Origin: Actinomycetes bacterium
GTDB taxonomy: Bacteria > Actinomycetota > Actinomycetes > Actinomycetales > Dermatophilaceae
DNA: 10,715 bases
Reading direction: 5' to 3'
Assembly (NCBI GenBank): GCA_023389095.1
Contig: JAEWFB010000337.1
Span: 1 to 10,715 of the forward strand
In this document: piece after piece, positions 6,067 to 10,715 of the stretch
How positions within the stretch are numbered: position 1 is the first letter of the stretch
Layout of the letters: the number at the start of each line of letters is the position of its first letter
Notes under the pieces: generated by a model
The model's input: the letters and a program-made list of their open reading frames with translations, nothing else
What the model was told of the DNA's origin: nothing
Database searches by the model: none
Position numbers and translations under genes: made by a program

Positions 6067-6987
6067 GTGGAGACGCGTCACCTCGAGTTCTTCGTCGCCG
6101 TGGCCGACGAGCTGAGCTTCACGCGTGCGGCCGAGCGCGTCCAGGCCGTGCAGTCGACGGTGTCGGCCGGGATCCGCGCCCTCGAGCGCGAGGTGGGCTC
6201 GGCCCTCTTCGACCGGTCGACGCGCCACGTGTCGTTGACGCCGACGGGCCGGGCGCTGCTGGCGCAGGCCCGAACGGCGGTGGCCGCCGTCGAGGAGATG
6301 CGGGCGGTCGGTGCGCGTTCCCGCGGCCAGGTGCGCGGAACCCTGCGCATCGGCATGATCACCAACCTGGAGTACCTCGGCCTGCCGGGCGTCATCGGCG
6401 AGTTCCACCACACCTACCCGGACGTCGAGCTGTCGCTGCGCACCTCGCCTCGCGGCTCGACCGGCCTGCTCGACGACGTGCGGCGCGGGCGCACCGACGT
6501 CGCGTTCTGCGGGCTGCCGGTGGCCGAGCTCGTCGGCGTGCACGTCCAGGTGCTCCGCCGCCAGCCCTTCCTCGCGCTGCTGCCTCCCGGTCACCCCCTC
6601 GAGGGCGCGGACCGGGTCTCGGTCCGGGACCTGCTCGGCGATGACTTCGTCGAGATGCCAAGGGGTTTCGGCAACCGTCGCATCGTGGACGACTGGCTCG
6701 CGGAGCACGCCCTGGTTCGCCGGGTCACCATGGAGGTGCCCGACCTGACCACCGTCCCCGACTACGTCACGGCCGGCCTCGGCGTCGCCGTCGTTCCCGC
6801 ACAGGCGGCGCAGCCTGCGCGGCCCGCGCAGCACGCGCACAGCGCCACGGCGGCGACCGCGGTCCCGCTCATCGAGCCGCTCGTGTGGGAGCTGAGCGTC
6901 ATCGCCCGTGAGCACGGACGGTCGCCGGCTGTCGACGCGCTGCTGGCGCATCTCGCCAGGCGCCTGCCGGTCGACGAGAACCCCTGA
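6067..6987 (+). CDS. LysR-family transcriptional regulator
   Basis: A 306-residue LysR-type regulator. The N-terminal winged helix-turn-helix is clear: HLEFFVAVADELSFTRAAER (5-24), with the recognition helix in VQSTVSAGIRALEREVGSALFDRS (28-51). A linker helix follows. The inducer-binding domain of two Rossmann-like lobes begins at about residue 90 with GTLRIGMITNLEY and includes GRTDVAFCGLP and DYVTAGLGVAVVP. I favour GTG 6067 because METRHLEFFVAV matches the usual LysR N-terminus, and GATGAT at 6055-6060 with a six-base gap suggests a leaderless start. ATG 6052 is a real alternative that adds five residues but overlaps the dyad operator. Residues 248-259 (AQPARPAQHAHS) are a low-complexity imperfect hexapeptide duplication not expected in the family. 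It is divergent from the MFS gene, its likely target. It is convergent with argA, with only three bases between the stops. The ligand is unknown. Confidence 0.88.
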   Translation: METRHLEFFVAVADELSFTRAAERVQAVQSTVSAGIRALEREVGSALFDRSTRHVSLTPTGRALLAQARTAVAAVEEMRAVGARSRGQVRGTLRIGMITNLEYLGLPGVIGEFHHTYPDVELSLRTSPRGSTGLLDDVRRGRTDVAFCGLPVAELVGVHVQVLRRQPFLALLPPGHPLEGADRVSVRDLLGDDFVEMPRGFGNRRIVDDWLAEHALVRRVTMEVPDLTTVPDYVTAGLGVAVVPAQAAQPARPAQHAHSATAATAVPLIEPLVWELSVIAREHGRSPAVDALLAHLARRLPVDENP

Positions 6988-6990
6988 GGT

Positions 6991-7494
6991 TCAGAGGGTT
7001 CGAAGCATCCGGGTGTTGCCCAGCGTGTTCGGCTTGACCCGCTCGAGGTCGAGGAACTCGGCGACGCCCTCGTCGTAGGAGCGCAGCAGCTCGGCGTAGA
7101 CGGCGTGCGACACGGCCTGGCCCTCGATGGCGGCGAACCCGTGCCGTTCGAAGAAGCGGGTCTCGAAGGTGAGGCAGAAGAGCCGGCGGACACCGAGGGC
7201 GCGGGCGGCCTCGACGAGCTCCTCGAGGATCCGACCCCCGAGCCCGGTGCCGAGCTGGTCGTCGGCGACGGCGAGGGTGCGGATCTCCGCCAGGTCCTCC
7301 CACATGACGTGCAGCGCTCCGCAGCCGACGACGCGGCCGTCCACCTCGGCCACCAGGAACTCCTGGACCGACTCGTAGTAGGTGACCGCCTCCTTGCTGA
7401 CGAGGACGCGTCGCTCGGAGAGGGGCGCGACGAGCGCGCGGATGGCCCGGATGTCGGCGGTGCGCGCCCGCCGCAGCAGTGGCGCGTCGCTCAC
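6991..7494 (-). CDS. argA: Amino-acid N-acetyltransferase (ArgA-type GNAT)
   Basis: A 167-residue stand-alone GNAT enzyme that transfers acetyl from acetyl-CoA to an amino acid, the first step of arginine synthesis. It resembles M. tuberculosis Rv2747, a short ArgA reported to acetylate glutamine and glutamate. Visible family signatures are LLRRARTADIRAIRALV at the N-terminus, VVGCGALHVMWEDLAEIRTLAV (the beta4 region), the glycine-rich acetyl-CoA loop LGTGLGG, LTFETRFFERHGF, and the C-terminal EFLDLERVKPNTLGNTRML, which is highly typical. The classic ArgA kinase-like domain is absent, as in other actinobacterial forms. The start is GTG at 7492-7494, which overlaps the TGA of the LCP gene by four bases (GTGA). 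Translation is therefore probably coupled to LCP. There is only a weak GGGAA upstream. It is convergent with the LysR gene and no terminator is seen between them. Confidence 0.9.
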   Translation of the reverse strand: MSDAPLLRRARTADIRAIRALVAPLSERRVLVSKEAVTYYESVQEFLVAEVDGRVVGCGALHVMWEDLAEIRTLAVADDQLGTGLGGRILEELVEAARALGVRRLFCLTFETRFFERHGFAAIEGQAVSHAVYAELLRSYDEGVAEFLDLERVKPNTLGNTRMLRTL

Positions 7495-8708
7495 GAGAGG
7501 TTCCCGTCGCGGAACTGCGCGAAGAGGCGTCGGGCCTCGGCGCCGAGCACGACGATCGACTGCTGTCCGGCCCAGCCGAAGGCGCCCTTGGCGACGCCAC
7601 GACCGACCTTGAGCGGGTTCAGCGCGTGCAGCCCCGCGGTGAAGGTGAGGATCTGCTCGGCGTCGAGGTTGCTCTTGCCGACCTTGCTGAAGCTCGTCAG
7701 GGCCTCGGGGATGGCGATCGGCCCGGCCAGCTTCGCCTTGATCGCGGCCGCGAGGATGACCTCTCCCTGGTGGCGCGACCGGCCGAAGTCGCCGTCCGGC
7801 AGGGTGTGCCGCTCGCGGGCGTAGGCGAGGGCCTCGGCGCCGGTCAGCGTCTGGGGACCGGCCTTGATGACCATGTTCTTGGCGTGCGAGGCGACGACGG
7901 TCTTCGGGATGACGATCGGGATGCCGCCCTGCTCGTCGACGACCTTCTTGAAGCCGGAGAACCCGATGACGACGTAGCCCTGCACAGGAAGGCCCGTGAC
8001 GCGTCGGACGGTGGCGACCTGGGCGGAGGGACCGCCGAACACCATGGCGGAGTTGATCTTTCCCGTGCCGCCGGTCGCCAGCGGCACCCAGAGGTCGCGG
8101 GCCATGCCCATGACGCCGCCACCGCCGGAGCCGTCCTGGCCGATGACCTGGAGCACGTCGGCCCGGGTGCGTTCGAGGGGCTGGCCCGGCCGGGCGTCGG
8201 AGCCGATGGCGAGCACCCAGCGGGGACCCTTGGGGCCCAGCGACGGTCGGTCGACGCCGAGGCCCGGCCACCAGCCACCGACCACCTTCCACGTCGGGCC
8301 GACGGCGAGCGTCACGTCGTCACCGGCGGTGACCACCGCGACGGGAGTGCCCATCCACGAGCCGACCGAGGCCCTGGCCCCCGCCGGGAGCGCGGCCGGC
8401 TTCCGCGCCGCGAGGGCAGACTGCGCGGTGGGGCTCGCGGCGGCGCCGAGGTCGCCGCCCGAGTAGATCCGCTCGACGAGCGTGGCGAGGGGTGCGGGTG
8501 CGCCCGCGATGCCGTCGCCCTGGGCCGCGGACGACGTGCCGCCGGTGCCGGCAGCCGGCGTCGACGCCGTGCCCGACGGGTCGTTCGAGGCAGACGGGCC
8601 GCTCGGCTGGGAGGTGCAGGAGGCGAGCAGCACGGTGGCCGCGGCCGCCGCGACGACGACGCGCAGGGCGGGTCGTCGGCGCGCGGCAGGGCGGTGCACG
8701 GAGGTCAC
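7491..8708 (-). CDS. LCP (LytR-CpsA-Psr) family protein with lipoprotein signal
   Basis: LCP proteins act outside the membrane to transfer undecaprenyl-linked polymers such as teichoic acids or arabinogalactan onto peptidoglycan. This one has 405 residues from GTG 8708. The LCP domain covers about residues 163-330. It has the conserved charged residues of the polyprenyl-phosphate pocket: SDAR (170-173), TRAD (181-184), ARDLWVPL (203-210, Arg204/Asp205), GTGKINSA (215-221), and ARERHTLPDGDFGRSRHQ with Arg298, Arg300, Arg310 and Gln314. Instead of a plain membrane anchor, residues 6-31 form a lipoprotein signal: RPAARRR, a hydrophobic Val/Ala core, then LASC with Cys31 as the lipidation site. 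A Ser/Thr/Gly/Ala/Pro-rich linker (32-70) and an extra region (71-160) precede the LCP domain. A longer start near 8774 is possible but would bury the signal. TACGGT (8715-8720) six bases before the GTG suggests a leaderless mRNA. It is coupled to argA. Confidence 0.85.
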   Translation of the reverse strand: MTSVHRPAARRRPALRVVVAAAAATVLLASCTSQPSGPSASNDPSGTASTPAAGTGGTSSAAQGDGIAGAPAPLATLVERIYSGGDLGAAASPTAQSALAARKPAALPAGARASVGSWMGTPVAVVTAGDDVTLAVGPTWKVVGGWWPGLGVDRPSLGPKGPRWVLAIGSDARPGQPLERTRADVLQVIGQDGSGGGGVMGMARDLWVPLATGGTGKINSAMVFGGPSAQVATVRRVTGLPVQGYVVIGFSGFKKVVDEQGGIPIVIPKTVVASHAKNMVIKAGPQTLTGAEALAYARERHTLPDGDFGRSRHQGEVILAAAIKAKLAGPIAIPEALTSFSKVGKSNLDAEQILTFTAGLHALNPLKVGRGVAKGAFGWAGQQSIVVLGAEARRLFAQFRDGNLS

Positions 8709-8720
8709 CGCCCCACCGTA
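8708..8720 (-). promoter_or_regulatory. Putative -10 element for a leaderless LCP transcript
   Basis: On the minus strand TACGGT (8720 down to 8715) is followed by six bases (GGGGCG) and then the GTG start at 8708. This is the same TAnnnT-N6-GTG geometry as in front of mutY. No clear -35 is seen 17 bases farther up. There is no Shine-Dalgarno sequence, so a leaderless transcript is likely. Confidence 0.5.
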
Positions 8721-8782
8721 GACGACCGGTTCACGCGACGCGGGAGGCCGTCCGCACGAGGGGGCGAGACGCACTGGGCCGG

Positions 8783-8827
8783 CACGGCGAAGGGGCCGGG
8801 GAACGTGTCCCCGGCCCTTCGGCCGTG
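8783..8827 (-). terminator. clpC: Long GC-rich hairpin downstream of clpC, probable terminator
   Basis: Two 20-base arms, 8783-8802 and 8808-8827, are nearly complementary around a 5-base loop ACGTG. The inner ten pairs (8793-8802 with 8808-8817) are perfect and mostly G-C. The outer half pairs with one bulge on each side. It lies 33 bases beyond the clpC stop on the minus strand and upstream of the LCP promoter, so it should end clpC transcription before LCP. It has no U-tract on the minus strand. Confidence 0.7.
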
Positions 8828-8859
8828 TGTCTTACCGCGCGTCAGCGAGGTCAGGCGGG

Positions 8860-10715
8860 TCAGCGCTCGCCGCCGGCCACCCCGTGGTCGGGGTAGACGG
8901 TGTCGTCGGGCACCGACGGACCGGCCGTCACGTTGACCCCCAGGGCCTCGTCGAGGGCCGCGCCCTCGGGCAGGACCGGGAGGTCGTCGGCCGGGCGGTG
9001 CGACGCGTCGGGGTGGGCCATGTCGGAGAAGGTGAACGTCTCCTCCTTGCCCTCGCCCTCGGTGTCGACCTTGATGTACTGGCCCGACGTGAACTCGGCG
9101 TAGAGGATCTTCTCCGAGAGGGCGTCCTCGATCTCGCGCTGGATGGTGCGCCGCAGCGGGCGTGCACCGAGCACGGGGTCGTAGCCCTTCTTGGCGAGCA
9201 GGTCCTTGGCCGCGGGCGTGAGCTCGATGCCCATGTCCTTGTCCTTGAGCCGCTTGTCGAGCTTGGCGATCTCGAGGTCGACGATCTGGGTGATCTCGTC
9301 CTTGTTGAGGTGCGGGAACACGATGGTGTCGTCGACGCGGTTGAGGAACTCGGGCCGGAAGTGCTGCTTGAGCTCGTCGGTGACCTTCGCCTTCATCCGC
9401 TCGTAGTCCGAACGGCTGTCGGGCCCGGCCGAGAAGCCCATGTTGGCCTTGGAGATGTCCCGCGTGCCGAGGTTGGTCGTCATGATGATGACGGTGTTCT
9501 TGAAGTCGACCATCCGACCCTGGGAGTCGGTGAGGCGGCCGTCCTCGAGCACCTGCAGCAGCGAGTTGAAGATCTCCGGGTGGGCCTTCTCGACCTCGTC
9601 GAAGAGCACGACGGAGAACGGCTTGCGGCGCACCTTCTCGGTGAGCTGGCCGCCCTCCTCGTAGCCGACGTAGCCGGGGGGCGAACCGAACAGGCGGCTC
9701 ACCGTGTGCTTCTCGGAGTACTCGGACATGTCGAGCTGGATCAGGGCGTCCTCGCTGCCGAAGAGGAACTCGGCGAGCGTCTTGGCCAGCTCGGTCTTAC
9801 CGACGCCGGTGGGGCCGGCGAAGATGAACGAGCCACCGGGACGGCGCGGGTCCTTCAGGCCCGCACGGGTGCGGCGGATCGCCTGGCTCAGCGCCTTGAC
9901 GGCGTCGTCCATGCCGACGATGCGCTTGTGCAGCTCGTCCTCCATGTGGAGCAGTCGGCTCGACTCCTCCTCGGTCAGCTTGAAGACCGGGATGCCGGTG
10001 CTGGCCGCCAGGACCTCGGCGATGAGCTCCTCGTCGACCTCGGCCACGACGTCCATGTCGCCGGACTTCCACTGCGCCTCGCGCTCGGCCTTCTCCTGGC
10101 GCAGGCGCTTCTCGTCGTCGCGGACACGGGCCGCGCGCTCGAAGTCCTGGCCGTCGATGGCCGACTCCTTCTCGCGGACCAGCGCGGCGATCTTCTCGTC
10201 GAAGTCGCGCAGGTCCGGCGGCGCCGTCATCCGGCGGATGCGCAGTCGCGCGCCCGCCTCGTCGATGAGGTCGATCGCCTTGTCCGGGAGGAAGCGGTCG
10301 TTGATGTACCGGTCGGCCATGTTCGCCGCGGCGACGAGCGCGCCGTCGGTGATCGTGACCCGGTGGTGCGCCTCGTAGCGGTCGCGCAGGCCCTTGAGGA
10401 TCTCGATGGCGTGCGGCAGCGTCGGCTCCTGCACCTGGATCGGCTGGAAGCGCCGCTCGAGGGCCGAGTCCTTCTCGATGTGCTTGCGGTACTCGTCGAG
10501 CGTCGTCGCGCCGATCGTCTGCAGCTCGCCGCGGGCCAGCATCGGCTTGAGGATGCTCGCCGCGTCGATGGCGCCCTCGGCGGCACCGGCACCGACGAGC
10601 GTGTGGATCTCGTCGATGAAGATGATGATGTCGCCGCGGGTGCGGATCTCCTTGAGGACCTTCTTCAGCCGCTCCTCGAAGTCACCGCGGTAGCGGCTGC
10701 CGGCCACGAGCGAGC
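8860..10715 (-). CDS. clpC: ATP-dependent Clp protease ATP-binding subunit ClpC (C-terminal part)
   Basis: An AAA+ unfoldase that feeds proteins to ClpP; in mycobacteria ClpC1 is essential. The window holds the last 618 codons (617 residues plus stop); the N-terminal substrate domain and the first Walker A lie beyond 10715. The visible order is SLVAGSRYRGDFEERL, the D1 Walker B FIDE (Asp-Glu codons at 10609-10614), and the arginine-finger region ALERRF. The UVR/M domain follows at about 10080-10210, with DFEKI-like DFDEKIAALVREKESAIDGQ. Then come the D2 Walker A GPTGVGKT (9793-9816), Walker B VVLFDEVEKAHP, the pore loop GYVGYEEGG, sensor MTTNLGTRD, and sensor 2 GARPLRRTIQ. The D2 domain ends near IKVDTEGEGKEETFTF, followed by a tail of about 57 residues rich in Asp and Pro. 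The GTG at 10705-10707 is an internal Val, not the start. All visible ATPase motifs are intact. The hairpin at 8783-8827 probably ends the transcript. Confidence 0.96.
   Translation of the reverse strand, partial: SLVAGSRYRGDFEERLKKVLKEIRTRGDIIIFIDEIHTLVGAGAAEGAIDAASILKPMLARGELQTIGATTLDEYRKHIEKDSALERRFQPIQVQEPTLPHAIEILKGLRDRYEAHHRVTITDGALVAAANMADRYINDRFLPDKAIDLIDEAGARLRIRRMTAPPDLRDFDEKIAALVREKESAIDGQDFERAARVRDDEKRLRQEKAEREAQWKSGDMDVVAEVDEELIAEVLAASTGIPVFKLTEEESSRLLHMEDELHKRIVGMDDAVKALSQAIRRTRAGLKDPRRPGGSFIFAGPTGVGKTELAKTLAEFLFGSEDALIQLDMSEYSEKHTVSRLFGSPPGYVGYEEGGQLTEKVRRKPFSVVLFDEVEKAHPEIFNSLLQVLEDGRLTDSQGRMVDFKNTVIIMTTNLGTRDISKANMGFSAGPDSRSDYERMKAKVTDELKQHFRPEFLNRVDDTIVFPHLNKDEITQIVDLEIAKLDKRLKDKDMGIELTPAAKDLLAKKGYDPVLGARPLRRTIQREIEDALSEKILYAEFTSGQYIKVDTEGEGKEETFTFSDMAHPDASHRPADDLPVLPEGAALDEALGVNVTAGPSVPDDTVYPDHGVAGGER

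Noticed and set aside
4721..6115. Open frame of 464 codons on the plus strand opposite the MFS gene
   Set aside because: Composition is dominated by Gly, Glu, His, Asp and Arg, the usual reverse of hydrophobic membrane codons in GC-rich DNA. It also runs into the LysR gene out of frame.
7479..8936. Open frame of 485 codons on the plus strand opposite LCP and clpC
   Set aside because: It is antisense to the LCP gene, with a shadow-type composition rich in Arg, Gly, Asp and Ala and no motifs.
10705..10707. Apparent GTG start of clpC
   Set aside because: It encodes the Val of SLVAGSRYRGDFEERL, an internal conserved ClpC segment. The gene continues past the window edge.

Overview
The window is high-GC DNA with strong G/C preference at third codon positions, GTG as well as ATG starts, and possible leaderless genes. 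The disA, mutY and clpC genes lie close together, as in Mycobacterium tuberculosis (disA Rv3586, mutY Rv3589c, clpC1 Rv3596c). Together these point to an actinobacterial chromosome. The protein character suggests Micrococcales, possibly Intrasporangiaceae (Janibacter/Knoellia/Phycicoccus-like). The family placement is inference from memory, not from a search.

Layout. (1) 1-1506: the 3' end of disA (c-di-AMP synthase and DNA-scanning protein), a terminator-like hairpin that starts in its stop codon, then mutY (adenine glycosylase) from a probably leaderless GTG. (2) 1518-1907, minus: a small PPOX/F420-type split-barrel oxidoreductase, convergent with mutY. (3) 1972-4637: a recognisable -35/-10 promoter and a compact three-gene ABC exporter operon of two related membrane subunits and an ATPase. 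The reading frames overlap by 8 and 4 bases. A hairpin follows it. (4) 4703-6987: a divergent pair, an MFS efflux-type transporter (minus) and a LysR-type regulator (plus). They share a short intergenic region that carries a T-N11-A dyad. (5) 6991-8708, minus: an LCP-family cell-envelope protein with a lipoprotein signal, and an argA-type N-acetyltransferase coupled to it by a 4-base GTGA overlap. (6) 8783-8827: a long GC-rich hairpin. (7) 8860 to the window end, minus: the C-terminal two thirds of clpC, the AAA+ unfoldase of the Clp protease.

How the genes relate. disA, mutY and clpC are conserved genome-maintenance and protein-quality genes. The ABC operon, the MFS/LysR pair and the LCP/argA pair look like lineage-specific cargo between them. 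The LysR protein probably controls the adjacent MFS gene and itself. The ABC operon looks self-contained, with its own promoter and terminator.

No tRNA, rRNA, CRISPR array, insertion sequence, attachment site or origin was seen. No gap between genes exceeds about 150 bases. I found no convincing evidence of a wholly new system. The most unusual items are the lipoprotein-type LCP protein coupled to argA, the recurring -10/N6/GTG start architecture, the dyad in the divergent promoter and the uncharacterised ABC exporter.
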